From the NCBI GenBank assembly GCA_034520725.1, contig JAXHNH010000003.1, forward strand, positions 186,001 through 250,000: a DNA stretch of 64,000 nucleotides, written 5' to 3'. The DNA is from Gracilimonas sp034520725 (lineage in GTDB: Bacteria; Bacteroidota; Rhodothermia; Balneolales; Balneolaceae). The translations under genes and the position numbers were made by a program. Every line of letters starts with the position of its first letter. The first letter of the stretch is position 1. The notes beneath the pieces are model-generated. The model had not been told where the DNA came from. It saw only the letters and a program-made list of their open reading frames with translations, and did no database searches. This document shows positions 26,600-36,862 of this stretch, in pieces.

Positions 26600-28129
26600 T
26601 TAGATCTTATTCAAAGCCAGTTTGTAGGTTGGATCTTCCATCACATTTACATCAATGATGGCATTGGCGTTATGTAGCATTTTCCGGCAATCTTTACTTA
26701 GATGCTTTAGGTGAACCGTTTTTCCAACCTTACTGTAGCGCTCGGTGATCTTGTTCAAAGCCTCAATGGCTGACATGTCTACTACCCTACTTTCTTCAAA
26801 ATCGATGATGATTTCATCAGGATCATTAAGCACATCAAATTTGGAGTTGAATACAGAAATAGATCCGAAGAAAAGCGGACCGTAGATCTCATAGTGCTTT
26901 ATACCATCCTCATCAATATGCTTGCGGGCACGAATTCTTTTGGCATTATCCCAGGCGAATACAAGCGCTGCAATGATCACTCCAACCAATACTGCAAGTG
27001 CCAGGTTATGTAGTACGGCCGTAACCAAGGTCACCATTACCATTACAAATAGATCGGAAATGGGCATACGGTTGAAAGTTCTCAAACTTGCCCACTCAAA
27101 GGTTCCAATGGCTACCATGATCATCAAACCGGTAAGTGCAGCCATGGGTAATAATTCGATCATACCTGAGCCAAACATGATGAACATCAGTAACATTACC
27201 GCGGCTACAACACCCGAAATTCGGGTTCGGGCTCCTGAAGACACATTGATCAGGCTTTGGCCGATCATCGCGCAACCGCCCATCCCTGAAAAGAATCCGG
27301 AGAAGATATTGGCAGTTCCCTGAGCCACCGCTTCTTTATTTCCATTACCACGGGTTTCCGTGATCTCATCAATGATGTTAAGCGTCAGCAAACTCTCAAT
27401 TAGTCCAACTCCTGCCATAATTACAGAATAAGGTAGAATTACCATAAAGGCTTCCCACGTGAATGGGATTTGTGGGATATGGAATGGAGGAAATCCCCCC
27501 TTAATGGAAGCAATGTCGCCCACGGTTTTGGTCTCAATTGCAAATACAACTACGACGGCAAAAATGGTCAAAATGGCTACCAGAGAACCCGGAATGTTTT
27601 TACTAATCTTAGGCATTACCCAGATAATAGCCATTGTAGAAACCACCAATCCAATTAATACGAAAAGTGGTTTCCCTGTCATCCATTCCCCGCCTGGTGT
27701 TTTAAATTGATCCAGCTGGGACATGAAAATGATGATGGCCAAACCATTTACAAACCCAAATATCACGGGATGAGGAACAAGCCGCATCAGCTTACCGAGC
27801 TTTAGCACGCCTGCGGTTACTTGAATCAATCCAGCCAAAACAACCGCACCAAAAATGTATTCAGGTCCATGAGAAAATGACAATGCTATTAAAATAACGG
27901 CTATTGCTCCGGTTGCTCCAGATATCATTCCCGGACGGCCACCAATTACAGCTGTTACCAATCCCACTATAAAGGAGGCATATAATCCGGTTAGTGGAGA
28001 AAGTCCGGCTATCATTGCAAAAGCAACGGCTTCCGGAATCAGTGCCAGCGAAACGGTTATGCCGGCTAAAATTTCAATTTTATAATCAATCTTGTCATTG
28101 AAACCGAATAGGTCTAAATACTTTTTCAT
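26600..28129 (-). CDS. SulP family anion transporter with STAS domain
   Basis: A 509-residue inner-membrane SLC26/SulP transporter. About ten to twelve hydrophobic segments fill residues 20-400; the opening ITVSLALIPEAVAFAMIAGLSPLTGLYAS (split over the first two helices) is the family hallmark. A STAS domain occupies about 420-509 (IIIDFEESRVVDMSAIEALNKI). Substrate could be sulfate, bicarbonate or another anion; no neighbouring gene helps decide. The 346 bases upstream hold its promoter region and the prfC terminator. Confidence 0.92.
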   Translation of the reverse strand: MKKYLDLFGFNDKIDYKIEILAGITVSLALIPEAVAFAMIAGLSPLTGLYASFIVGLVTAVIGGRPGMISGATGAIAVILIALSFSHGPEYIFGAVVLAGLIQVTAGVLKLGKLMRLVPHPVIFGFVNGLAIIIFMSQLDQFKTPGGEWMTGKPLFVLIGLVVSTMAIIWVMPKISKNIPGSLVAILTIFAVVVVFAIETKTVGDIASIKGGFPPFHIPQIPFTWEAFMVILPYSVIMAGVGLIESLLTLNIIDEITETRGNGNKEAVAQGTANIFSGFFSGMGGCAMIGQSLINVSSGARTRISGVVAAVMLLMFIMFGSGMIELLPMAALTGLMIMVAIGTFEWASLRTFNRMPISDLFVMVMVTLVTAVLHNLALAVLVGVIIAALVFAWDNAKRIRARKHIDEDGIKHYEIYGPLFFGSISVFNSKFDVLNDPDEIIIDFEESRVVDMSAIEALNKITERYSKVGKTVHLKHLSKDCRKMLHNANAIIDVNVMEDPTYKLALNKI

Positions 28130-28475
28130 GTAGTTTTAGTCGTACTAATGTTGTGAATTTATTGTTGGGATAGATTCTGATGTGGGATGAGCTTTATTTA
28201 GGAAGGGAGATTCAGAATCTTTGGATTATTTATACGAAGATAAATTACGCAACATATCAGCAGTTAAGTACAGCTAAAGTAAAATATTTGTGCTAGAAAA
28301 TTATGAACTTAGTTGCATCTAAGTGAATTTAATTTGGAAGCGTTTTTTCGATGATATAGTCGAGAAGTTATTTTGACTCCATTGCGATCTGACACAAAAA
28401 AGCCTCTCTATTCAATAAGAAAAGAGAGGCTTTTAATTATATATTTTATTCCATTTCAGGATTTCTGTGCGAGAA
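28130..28475. other. Intergenic region between sulP and prfC
   Basis: A 346-base gap containing the sulP upstream region and the prfC terminator at 28398-28434. I see no further gene, repeat or RNA structure. Confidence 0.6.
28398..28434. terminator. Intrinsic terminator after prfC
   Basis: AAAAGCCTCTCT (28398-28409) and AGAGAGGCTTTT (28423-28434) form a perfect 12-base stem with a 13-base loop. The minus-strand side ends in a T-run, placing it correctly 42 bases after the prfC stop. Confidence 0.88.
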
Positions 28476-30083
28476 TTATCCCTGCTTGAATTTGAAGAGG
28501 TTTTCTTTGCCTACTTTTTCTTCCCCTTGATTTAAAGCATACATGGAATCAAACAGTACGATCGGATTTTCTTCCATGTCGTTAGTGACGTGGGTGGAAT
28601 AGCTGGCTTCCAGTTTTTTGACAATGTCATTCCGTTCGTTGGGTAGCCATCTTGCGCAGTGATAGGAAACAGGAGTTTTGATGAGTTCAACGCCATACTC
28701 GGTAAGCATGCGGTGTTCTACAACTTCAAACTGAAGCACTCCAACGGTTCCAAGCAATAACTCATTTCCTACTCCATTTGGTACTTCAAATACATGAACT
28801 ACGCCTTCTTCAGAAAGTTGTCTAAGACCTTCACGTAGTTGCTTCCTCTTGAACGGATCCTTAGTTGCTACTTTCTGGAAATGCTCCGGTGTGAAAAGTG
28901 GGATTACATCAAAGTCTATTTCATTCTTTTCATAGATGGTAGTGCCAATTCTGAAAGATCCTGGGTTGAAGATCGAAACAATGTCACCGGGGTAAGCTTC
29001 TTCCATAAGCTGCCGGTCATCACCCATCAAGGTATGTGGTGTCGACATTTTAATTTTCTTACCTGTTGATGCAATCGTCACCTGTTGGCCTCGTTCAAAC
29101 TTTCCTGAAGCTACACGTATAAAAGCTGCGCAGTCACGGTGATCGGGATTCATGTTGGCCTGCATTTTAAAGATGAAGCCTGAAAATCCGTCATTCAGAT
29201 CACGCACAATTCCATCGGGTGTTTTATACTGTTGTGGATGTGGAGCCAGCTGATGGAAATAATTCAAAAAGACATCCAGTCCAAAGTTATGAAGGGCTGA
29301 ACCAAAAAATACAGGAGTTACTTTTCCGGAGGCATATTCGTCGCGGTCCATTCCTTCGTACATCCCATCGATTAGCATGACTTCTTCCTGAAAAGCTTCT
29401 TTCTCCGTATCAGATAGAGAAGAGGAATCAATTGCTTCTTCAACACTAAGAACATCTGTTACGGCCTTTTTAGCCCCGTGTTCCGTTTTTTGGTAGATGT
29501 GTACTTTTTTTGCAATAGCATCATATATACCCTGAAATTTACGTCCATACCCCATGGGCCAGCTTGCCGGCACGGCTTCAATATCAAGTTTGTTTTCGAT
29601 ATTACTTAGCACTTCCAGCGGATCCATCCCCGGGCGATCACACTTGTTTACAAAGGTGATGACGGGAACTTCACGCAGCTTACATACTTCAAATAATTTT
29701 TCGGTCTGCTCCTCAACGCCTTTAGCAACGTCAATAACCATGAGTCCACTGTCAGCAGCAACCAGGGTACGGAGGGTATCTTCAGAAAAGTCTTTGTGAC
29801 CCGGGGTATCCAGCAGGTTATATTTGATGCCGTTTTGCTCAAAACGTAAAACTGACGAGGTCACAGAAATACCACGTTCCTGCTCAATAGACATCCAATC
29901 GGAGGCGGCGTGACGGGTAGCCTTTCGGGCACGGATGGATCCGGCCTCGTGCAGGGCTCCACCATACAGCAATAGCTTCTCGGTAAGGGTGGTTTTACCC
30001 GCATCGGGGTGAGAAATGATAGCGAAGGTGCGCCGTTTCTTCGCCTCTCTAGTAATTTCAGTTTCGGCAGTGGCCGTGCTCAT
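28476..30083 (-). CDS. prfC: Peptide chain release factor 3
   Basis: Translational GTPase that removes RF1/RF2 from the ribosome; 535 residues, normal length. G1 is SHPDAGKTT (25-32), followed by EAGSIRARK and the RF3-specific SDWMSIEQERGISVTSSV, then LLDTPGHKDFSEDT (G3) and TFVNKCDRP (G4). The C-terminal RF3 domain includes LLLGTVGVLQFEVVEHRM. It stands alone between two repeat/terminator structures. Confidence 0.97.
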   Translation of the reverse strand: MSTATAETEITREAKKRRTFAIISHPDAGKTTLTEKLLLYGGALHEAGSIRARKATRHAASDWMSIEQERGISVTSSVLRFEQNGIKYNLLDTPGHKDFSEDTLRTLVAADSGLMVIDVAKGVEEQTEKLFEVCKLREVPVITFVNKCDRPGMDPLEVLSNIENKLDIEAVPASWPMGYGRKFQGIYDAIAKKVHIYQKTEHGAKKAVTDVLSVEEAIDSSSLSDTEKEAFQEEVMLIDGMYEGMDRDEYASGKVTPVFFGSALHNFGLDVFLNYFHQLAPHPQQYKTPDGIVRDLNDGFSGFIFKMQANMNPDHRDCAAFIRVASGKFERGQQVTIASTGKKIKMSTPHTLMGDDRQLMEEAYPGDIVSIFNPGSFRIGTTIYEKNEIDFDVIPLFTPEHFQKVATKDPFKRKQLREGLRQLSEEGVVHVFEVPNGVGNELLLGTVGVLQFEVVEHRMLTEYGVELIKTPVSYHCARWLPNERNDIVKKLEASYSTHVTNDMEENPIVLFDSMYALNQGEEKVGKENLFKFKQG

Positions 30084-30165
30084 AGTGTCTCTTTCAGCTT
30101 AATTGAAGCCTTAAAGATACGACCTTTTAGTTGAAGTTTGTAGTGGAGAGTGATGAGTTAGATTT

Positions 30166-30203
30166 ATTCTGTAGGGGCAATTCATGAATTGCCCCTACAG
30201 AAT
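30166..30203. repeat. Perfect 38-base palindrome
   Basis: ATTCTGTAGGGGCAATTCA (30166-30184) is followed directly by its exact reverse complement (30185-30203) with no loop. It lies between the starts/ends of prfC and the cyclomaltodextrinase gene, 7 bases beyond the latter's stop. GTAGGGGC...GCCCCTAC palindromes are known as scattered repeats in varied bacteria; only this copy is in the window. It could act as a terminator-like mRNA end. Confidence 0.9.
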
Positions 30204-30209
30204 GATATA

Positions 30210-32072
30210 TTATTTCAATTCCCAGATCACGGCAGTTTTGCCGTCTATCTTAAAATCTTTCGAGGCATCAATTTCTACACCGGAAAGCACATCAACGGCC
30301 ACCTCAAAATCATCCAGGATCTCCGCAAAACGATCACGATCTAAGGTCGCCGCATCTTCATTCCCATTCATAACTACCATTACGGTCTGGTCTTTGTGGA
30401 CTCGGAAATAGACATAGGTATTATTTTCAGGGATGAAGTGCACCAACTTACCTTCATGAGTTGCAACAGCATCCTTGCGCCATTGGGTTAGTTTGGTGAT
30501 GTAATCCATGATCTCATTTTCCTTCTCCGTACGACCTTCTTCCGTGAATACGCTTCGGTCGTCATCGGGCCAGCCGCCGGGCATGGTTTGTCGCCAGACT
30601 TCGTCATCCCCGCCACGGTTTTCGTGGGCCATCATTAGCTCGGTACCGTAATAGACCTGTGGAATTCCACGTGTGGTCATCAGAAACGCATAAGCCATTT
30701 TGAAGTGATCTATATTCTTGCCAATATGCTCGAAATACCGGCTCATATCATGGTTGTCCAAAAAGATTACGTTGCCCATCGGATCGGAATACAGGAAATC
30801 CTGGGAAAGCACGTAATACAGCTGACTCAATCCGGTAGTCCATCCAAAGTCTTCGTTGAAGGCATCACGAACTGCAAAGGCGAATTGGAAATCAGTCAGG
30901 CTGGGTAGATGTGATTGGTAGCCGTCATCCACACCGGATTTGTCATATTGCCAAAATGCTTCAGCGGGGACGTTCTCTACCCAAGCTTCACCTACAATAT
31001 TAAAATCCGGATAGGCAGCCATTACTTCCTTTGACCATCGGGCCATATAATCTTTATCGGGATAAACGTAGGTATCCATGCGGATGCCATCGATTCCAGA
31101 ATATTCGATCCACCAAAGCGTGTTCTGAATAAGGTAATCGGCTAGCAGTTCATTGTCTTGATTCAGATCAGGCATTTCTGGGACAAACCAACCATCTGTT
31201 AATTTCGTGGAATCGTAATCGGAGGCATACGGATCAGAAGCGACTACACCACGATAGTTGGTTTGTCCGACTTCTTCATAATCAAACACCCAGTCGTTGG
31301 TTGGCAGATCCTTCATCCACCAATGTTTGTCACCTATATGATTGTGGATCATATCCATGATCACTTTCATACCACGATCCTGAACTTTGGAGACCAGCTC
31401 CTTATACAAAGCATTGGTTCCGTACCGGCGATCTACTTTGTAAAGATCGGTGGCCGCATATCCGTGATAGGCGCCATATTCAATGCTCATGTCATTTTCG
31501 AACATGGGGGTGAACCAAATGGCGGTCATACCCAGGTCTTCAATGTAATCCAGGTGATCCATCACCCCTTGAATATCTCCACCTTGTCGGCGCTGAGGAT
31601 CAGATCGGTCGGCTGATTCAAGCATTTCTTCTATGGAATCATTGGTAGGATCTCCATTAGCAAAACGGTCAGGCATCATGAGGTAGATCACATCCGAAGG
31701 GTCAAAGCCATTGTTCCGGCCTTCTGTGGACTCTCGTGTTTTCAGTTCGTAATCAAATACAATTTCCTTGTTGTGGTGTGTGAGTACGATCTCCATGTCA
31801 CCGGCTTCTGCCTCATCAGAAATGTTAAAATAGAGGAAGAGGTAATTAGGAGAATCGACTGCCAGTTGCTTGGTGATCTTAACACCTGGATAGTCAATGG
31901 TTGCCCGGTATAAACCCAGATCATCACCGTAAATTTGGATCTGTAGTTCATTGACAGGCATTTCGGCCCACCAGAAAGGAGGATCCACCACCTGAACTTG
32001 TTCAGGTAATTGAGCCTGAAGTGCAGGAACAAACAGAAAAAGTGCGAGGATGAGTGAGAATAGTTTTTTCAT
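30210..32072 (-). CDS. Secreted cyclomaltodextrinase / neopullulanase-like GH13 enzyme
   Basis: A 620-residue exported alpha-glucan hydrolase (signal peptide 1-20, ending ALQAQ). N-terminal cyclomaltodextrinase beta-domain at about 25-115 (VDPPFWWAEM). The GH13 barrel starts DVIYLMMPDRFANGDP; the nucleophile lies in GIRMDTYVY, the acid in VGEAWV and the third carboxylate in FLDNHDMSR. The C-terminal beta-domain includes VYFRVHKDQTVMVVMNGN. The likely role is periplasmic breakdown of cyclic or linear maltodextrins, feeding the MalQ/GlgB side. The first M20 gene (32168) is co-directional, 95 bases upstream. Confidence 0.92.
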   Translation of the reverse strand: MKKLFSLILALFLFVPALQAQLPEQVQVVDPPFWWAEMPVNELQIQIYGDDLGLYRATIDYPGVKITKQLAVDSPNYLFLYFNISDEAEAGDMEIVLTHHNKEIVFDYELKTRESTEGRNNGFDPSDVIYLMMPDRFANGDPTNDSIEEMLESADRSDPQRRQGGDIQGVMDHLDYIEDLGMTAIWFTPMFENDMSIEYGAYHGYAATDLYKVDRRYGTNALYKELVSKVQDRGMKVIMDMIHNHIGDKHWWMKDLPTNDWVFDYEEVGQTNYRGVVASDPYASDYDSTKLTDGWFVPEMPDLNQDNELLADYLIQNTLWWIEYSGIDGIRMDTYVYPDKDYMARWSKEVMAAYPDFNIVGEAWVENVPAEAFWQYDKSGVDDGYQSHLPSLTDFQFAFAVRDAFNEDFGWTTGLSQLYYVLSQDFLYSDPMGNVIFLDNHDMSRYFEHIGKNIDHFKMAYAFLMTTRGIPQVYYGTELMMAHENRGGDDEVWRQTMPGGWPDDDRSVFTEEGRTEKENEIMDYITKLTQWRKDAVATHEGKLVHFIPENNTYVYFRVHKDQTVMVVMNGNEDAATLDRDRFAEILDDFEVAVDVLSGVEIDASKDFKIDGKTAVIWELK

Positions 32073-32167
32073 GAAGATCTTTAGTTAATTCCAACGAGAT
32101 GAATAATAAAGATCACTCAAGACTTTTTCTTATGTAAATGCTTACATCACAAGTTCTTCTTCACTGA

Positions 32168-33457
32168 TCACTCTTCATGTGTTAAACGGTAGATCAACAA
32201 AGCGGCTCGTTTAGTAAGCTCTTTGTATGTATTTAGGTTGAGGGTCTCATTTGGTCCGTGGGCACCGCTTCCCATCGCTCCGAGTCCATCCAATCCATCT
32301 ACATATTGGGCTATGAATGAGATGTCAGCAGCTCCGCGTTTACCGGGGTCATAGGCTTTAACTTCCCCTAGTCCCATATCCTGACTCAATTGATCCAATA
32401 CATCCAGCAATTCCATGTTACCTTCAGTTGGTTCCATCGGCGGGTAGCCTTCATAAATGGTAAGCTCAGCTGAAGTTTGCGGTAAATGATCGGATACAAT
32501 GTCTCTCATTTTTGCAAAAGCCCGGTCACCTTGTTCAGTGGTTAAAAACCGGATACCGCCATGAGCGATGGTTTTCTTGGGGACAATGTTCGTTTTACCG
32601 CTTACAGTTCCCCGGATCTGCTCTTCATCATAATCGACCTCATTTCCACCCAGAATAACGCCCACATTATAGGTCAGGTTTTCTTCTCGGAGCTCTTCAT
32701 AAAAGCGGTTCAATATTCGGGATGTTTCATAGATGGAACCGGCTCCGGTATTGTCACTGAATATCCCTGATGAGTGTGCTTGCCGGCCTTCAACCTCGAG
32801 TTTCCAGGAGAAAGAAGCCCGGCGGGCAACTGTGGCATAGCTAAATCCTGAGGCTGTTTCAAAGCCGAGTCCGACATCACTCCTTTTAGCGGCATCAACC
32901 AGATCTTTGCGACTGATAGAAGTGGGGCTTCCGGCCTTCTCCTCGTCTCCGGTATAGGCTACAATTATTTGTGCATCAGGAATGGCACCTGCTTCTTTTA
33001 AGGCTTTAAGTGCATAGAATATCATGACATTTCCGGCCTTCATGTCGTTTACTCCGGGACCTGTAGCTACAGAATCATTCAGCATTTCAAATTTCTGAAA
33101 GGGGCTGTCGGGCTCAAATACCGTATCTAAATGTCCAATAAGGAGGATCTTTTTACCGGAATTACCCTTTTGCTCAGCAAAGAAATGTCCGGCCCGGTTT
33201 ACCTCATCCTGAGGAATCCATCGGGTTTCAAAACCGAGTTCATCATAGGCTTTGATATAATTTTCCCCAACTCTCCGAACCCCATCAAGATTCAGGGTTC
33301 CGCTGTTGATATTCACATTGGTTTCCAGAAATTCCAGGGCTTGGGCATGATTGGCATCTATTCTTTCAAGGATCTTTTTCTCGGTGTCCGAAAGCTGCTG
33401 AGCAAATACGTTGAAAGTGATAAATAATAGCAATGCAGTGGATAAAAACTTCTTCAT
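32168..33457 (-). CDS. Secreted M20 family metallopeptidase (CPG2-like)
   Basis: A 429-residue exported zinc hydrolase with a signal peptide (about 1-19, ending VFAQQ). Zinc ligands lie in LLIGHLDTVFEPD and GPGVNDMKAG; the catalytic Glu pair is in YTGDEEKAGS. The C-terminal part has DISFIAQYVDGLDGLGAMGSG and an HGPNE(T) ligand region typical of glutamate carboxypeptidase (CPG2/ArgE/DapE) relatives. Probable role is release of amino acids from acylated or gamma-linked peptides outside the cytoplasm. A second M20 gene lies upstream with a 273-base gap. Confidence 0.9.
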   Translation of the reverse strand: MKKFLSTALLLFITFNVFAQQLSDTEKKILERIDANHAQALEFLETNVNINSGTLNLDGVRRVGENYIKAYDELGFETRWIPQDEVNRAGHFFAEQKGNSGKKILLIGHLDTVFEPDSPFQKFEMLNDSVATGPGVNDMKAGNVMIFYALKALKEAGAIPDAQIIVAYTGDEEKAGSPTSISRKDLVDAAKRSDVGLGFETASGFSYATVARRASFSWKLEVEGRQAHSSGIFSDNTGAGSIYETSRILNRFYEELREENLTYNVGVILGGNEVDYDEEQIRGTVSGKTNIVPKKTIAHGGIRFLTTEQGDRAFAKMRDIVSDHLPQTSAELTIYEGYPPMEPTEGNMELLDVLDQLSQDMGLGEVKAYDPGKRGAADISFIAQYVDGLDGLGAMGSGAHGPNETLNLNTYKELTKRAALLIYRLTHEE

Positions 33458-33587
33458 AATTATGTTTATTAGGATAACCTGAGTTAGAGATAAAACTTTT
33501 GAAAACAGCTAAGAAAGATGGTTAAGGTCATGCACGAGCAGTCACACTAAATTGCAATAAGCTATAGGTTGTGTGAATTAACCTCAA

Positions 33588-33681
33588 GATTCCAGCCTAC
33601 GCGGGAATGACCAAAGTGCCACAAATTCAACCGTTGAACCTTATCAACCTATTGGATTTCGGGCATCCGCCGCGAAATGAC
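33588..33681. repeat. Two degenerate GATTCC...GGAATGAC repeats
   Basis: Two short palindromic units in the same orientation: 33588-33611 (ATTCC ... GGAAT) and 33655-33681 (ATTTCG ... CGAAAT), both ending ATGAC. They resemble scattered GATTCCCGCC-type repeats seen in many genomes. They occupy the gap between the two M20 genes, which holds nothing else I recognise. Confidence 0.55.
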
Positions 33682-33730
33682 TCTAAATTTTAAAAATGAC
33701 CAATTCTTATCACGTACTGATGTTAAGATA

Positions 33731-35017
33731 TTAATTTCCGGCAGAGTTCATGTAATCAACCACCAAGTTACTCATGGCCCTAACTCCGAGTTTCATGGCA
33801 CTTTCTTCCACGTAAAAATCGGGGGTGTGGTGGCCGCCTGATTCCACATCAGCAGATTTTCCGCCTAAGAAAAAATACAGGCCGGGAACTTTTTCCTGGA
33901 AGAAAGAGAAGTCCTCCGCACCGGTCACTGCATCCATGATGTTAGCATTTCCATTGGTGACACGGTCTAAAGTTGGGGCCATCATGGCTGTTAATTCCGG
34001 ATCGTTATAGGTGATGGGATATCCTTTATTAATGGTAAGTTCAGCGGTCGCACCATTACTCTCGGCGGTATTTTGCACAATCGTTTCCAATCGTTTGAAA
34101 ATAAGCTGACGCATGTCTTCATCCAGCGCCCGGATGGTCCCTTCCATACTAACAGATTCAGGAATGATGTTATGGCGAACTCCGCCCTCGATTTTACCAA
34201 AGGTTACCACGGCTGCCTGTTTGGTCAAAGGCATGCTTCGGCTCACGATCGTCTGTGCATTATTGATGATCTGAGCAGCAGTAACGATGGGGTCGATGCC
34301 GGCCCATGGTGCAGAACCATGTGCCTGCTTTCCGGTAATTTCAAGACTGAAACTGTTTACGCTGGCCATAATTCCTTCTGACCGATATCCGATACTTCCG
34401 ACCGGCTCACTGTCCCAGATGTGTAATCCGAAAATGGCATCCACATCAGGGTTTTCCAGCACACCTTCTTTCACCATCAATTCGGCTCCGCCTTCCTCGC
34501 CCTGAGGAGCTCCTTCTTCGGCGGGCTGGAAGATGAACTTGATGGTTCCTTTGATCTCATCTTTCATATCTGTTAAGATCTTTGCTACTCCCATCATCAT
34601 GGCAATATGAGTGTCGTGACCACAGGCGTGCATCACTCCAACTTCCTTCCCTTGATACATACCGGTGGCTACCGATTTAAAGGGCAGGTCATTGCGTTCA
34701 GTTACAGGAAGAGCGTCAATATCCGCACGCAGGCCGATCACTGGACCTGGTTTCCCACCTTCCAGAATTGCAACCACTCCGGTGTGAGCCACTTCAGTTT
34801 CAACTTCCAGTCCTAATTCATTCAGGTAATCTGCAATGTAGGCCGCAGTCTCAAATTCACGGTTCGAGAGTTCAGGATTTTCATGGAAATGCCGGCGCCA
34901 TTCAATGACCTGTTCCTCAATTTCATCGGCCTTTTGGTCAATGATCTGTTTGAGGTCTTGGGCGTAGGTTGTTAAAGAGATAAGTGAAATCAGGAAGAGC
35001 AGTATCGGTTTTTTCAT
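33731..35017 (-). CDS. Secreted M20D amidohydrolase
   Basis: A 428-residue exported N-acyl-amino-acid or hippurate-type amidohydrolase (signal peptide 1-19, ending TYAQ). The M20D signature is HMHACGHDTHIAM-like, here VMHACGHDTHIAMMMG, preceded by LRADIDALPVTE; the catalytic Glu pair lies in FQPAEEG, with later ligands in FGLHIWDSEPVG and GAEDFSFF. It differs from the CPG2-like neighbour by subfamily, so the two are not a recent duplication. Likely periplasmic, salvaging amino acids from acylated forms. Confidence 0.92.
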   Translation of the reverse strand: MKKPILLFLISLISLTTYAQDLKQIIDQKADEIEEQVIEWRRHFHENPELSNREFETAAYIADYLNELGLEVETEVAHTGVVAILEGGKPGPVIGLRADIDALPVTERNDLPFKSVATGMYQGKEVGVMHACGHDTHIAMMMGVAKILTDMKDEIKGTIKFIFQPAEEGAPQGEEGGAELMVKEGVLENPDVDAIFGLHIWDSEPVGSIGYRSEGIMASVNSFSLEITGKQAHGSAPWAGIDPIVTAAQIINNAQTIVSRSMPLTKQAAVVTFGKIEGGVRHNIIPESVSMEGTIRALDEDMRQLIFKRLETIVQNTAESNGATAELTINKGYPITYNDPELTAMMAPTLDRVTNGNANIMDAVTGAEDFSFFQEKVPGLYFFLGGKSADVESGGHHTPDFYVEESAMKLGVRAMSNLVVDYMNSAGN

Positions 35018-35065
35018 AGTAGGTATCTGTTTAGGATGGTTGGAATAGATATTAACTAAACGGAT

Positions 35066-35719
35066 TCACAAATGAAAAATCTCGTCCAATTCGAAAACGT
35101 GAGATCCAGAGGGGCATTTTTGCAAGGAGTTGATCATTCCCTGAGCTACGGTTTTACCGGGAATTGGACGGTATTTCTTAAGGCCGGGAAGTTTGGTCAG
35201 AAATTTCATGAAGAACATTCCTATCGATTCCGCCGGTCGGCTTTCGTTTCGTTCACCTGCTAAAATGGATGGGCGCAGGATGGTGATCACTTCAAATGGA
35301 AGTTCCTTCACAGCATCATCCAACTCGCCTTTGAGGCGGGAATAAAATAAACGGGATTGGTAATCGGCTCCGGCTGAAGAAACAAGCGAATACTTCGTCA
35401 CTCCGTTTTCAACCGCGGCTTTGGCGGTTTCATACTGATAGGTGTAAGTCGACGGTGTACTGCTGCTCCTGACTACCGGCCTTTTTGATGGTAGTTCCCA
35501 AAGCAGAGTAGAGTTCATCGCCTGTGATCAGGTGTTTCCACTCATCGATCTTATCAAAATCTATAACATGTTCTTCCAGCTTGGGATGGTCGAATGACCT
35601 GTACTTCCTCCGATGAAAGACTTTGACCTGCTCATAGCGCTCATCTTTCAGAAGAAGATCCAGATACTTCTGATCCGACTAAGTCCTGTTGCGCCTATTA
35701 ATGATCGCTGTTTTTTCAT
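35066..35719 (-). pseudogene. NAD(P)-binding epimerase/HTATIP2-like gene broken by three +1 insertions
   Basis: An atypical SDR (NAD(P)H-binding) protein that cannot be read in one frame. The natural ATG is at 35719-35717. Removing one base near each of 35690, 35674 and 35457 gives a continuous 216-residue product: IGATGLVGSEVLDLLLKDER at the N-terminus, then GDELYSALGTTIKKAGS, KYSLVSSAGAD, FYSRLKGELD and ILRPSILAG. Three +1 changes restore frame exactly, and the protein is otherwise well conserved. This favours sequence error or very recent decay over old pseudogenisation. Only the C-terminal 150 residues are open as given. Confidence 0.8.
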
Positions 35720-35844
35720 GCTATTTTAGATCAGTTTCTACGTTTCCATCGCCGCCGTTCCAACCACCCCATTTCCTGAGTTATTACTTCATTAGGATGG
35801 ACTGAAATGTAGGGCTGATTAGTTTCTAGTTTTACAAATTCTGA

Positions 35845-36520
35845 TTACCTGCAGTTCTGGAACAAGGGTGTAACATAACTCCAATATTCCGTTTCATCAT
35901 TTCCTCTTTCGTAGTTAGGATTTCGATAATTGATCATTAAACGGAATTGTGGCTCTTCAGAGCCATTACGTGGAACCACTTTGGCTATTGGGTCTCCAGC
36001 ATAAACCTGATCCCCCTCGGCTACTGTTATGGAGCCCTTTTTCAGGTGACGGTAGCTGGCGAAGGTGCAGTCATCATGAACTACCTGTACATAATTATAA
36101 TCACTGGTGAAATATTTTTCCAAATTACTGTCGTCGGAATTCATCTCTCAACTTCGACTAACGGTGCCTTTACGAGACAGCATAAACGTTGTCACCATCA
36201 TCAGCAGAGAAGGTCAGGGAGTAGAAGTCTTCCGGTGATTCTTTGTTAATAAGCTCACCTAATGTAGATAGAGGTTACGCTTTTGGCTTTTGTATTGCTT
36301 TCAGCGACAGTTCAGCTACGGTAATAAATATCCGAGTATCTACTCGGTTCAGTGATCATAACATTCCACGATCTGATTATTATATGCGAGTATGCTATAG
36401 CCAATACTCCGCAAGAACTTCACGCCGTTTTCTCCTGAGTTTGTACCATGATCGGTGCTCTGCCTGGTTTTAGCCGTTTTACAGAATAAGGATTAGGTGA
36501 TGGAGGCAAGGCTATTCTTA
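35845..36520 (-). pseudogene. M23-family peptidase gene with about ten +1 insertions
   Basis: The C-terminal 99 residues are open (35845-36144): VQVVHDDCTFASYRHLKKGS is the M23 (LytM-like) metal-site region, followed by VYAGDPIAKVV. Upstream, the coding continues only if single bases are removed near 36136, 36146, 36153 and 36175, giving DNVYAVRKGTVSRVEDEFDD. More are needed near 36190-36370 to join GELINKESPEDFYSLTF and earlier pieces. Every lesion I could resolve is an extra base. The N-terminus and true start cannot be recovered; the product would be a periplasmic or secreted cell-wall peptidase. Confidence 0.6.
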
Positions 36521-36862
36521 ATGTCAGAAAATAAAATTCAACGCTGACAGTATATAGGAGTGTGAAGCTTTTATTGAATGCTGCAGTAAAAAGTGTGGTT
36601 CTCCATACTTAGTTGCTGTCATGCAACAGAAATGAGTTAATTTCAGTTTGTGAAAAGCGATTCTGTTAGCAAAATCAATAGAAAATATTGTAGAGGTAAA
36701 AATATTATTATGAATGAGGTTGGTATGTAGTCTTAAATATGATCTTGATACCCTACGAGATGTCAAATTATTAATTTATTTAATGAGTTATATAAAGGAT
36801 TTCTAATTAAAATACAATAATAGCTAGTCAAATGATGAACATCAATTTCAACAATCTGCTTC
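36521..36862. other. Intergenic region, AT-rich
   Basis: About 340 bases between the broken M23 gene and the serine hydrolase. No frame with recognisable protein, no clear hairpin and no RNA gene seen. Given the density of insertions next door, part of a damaged gene start could hide here. Confidence 0.4.
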
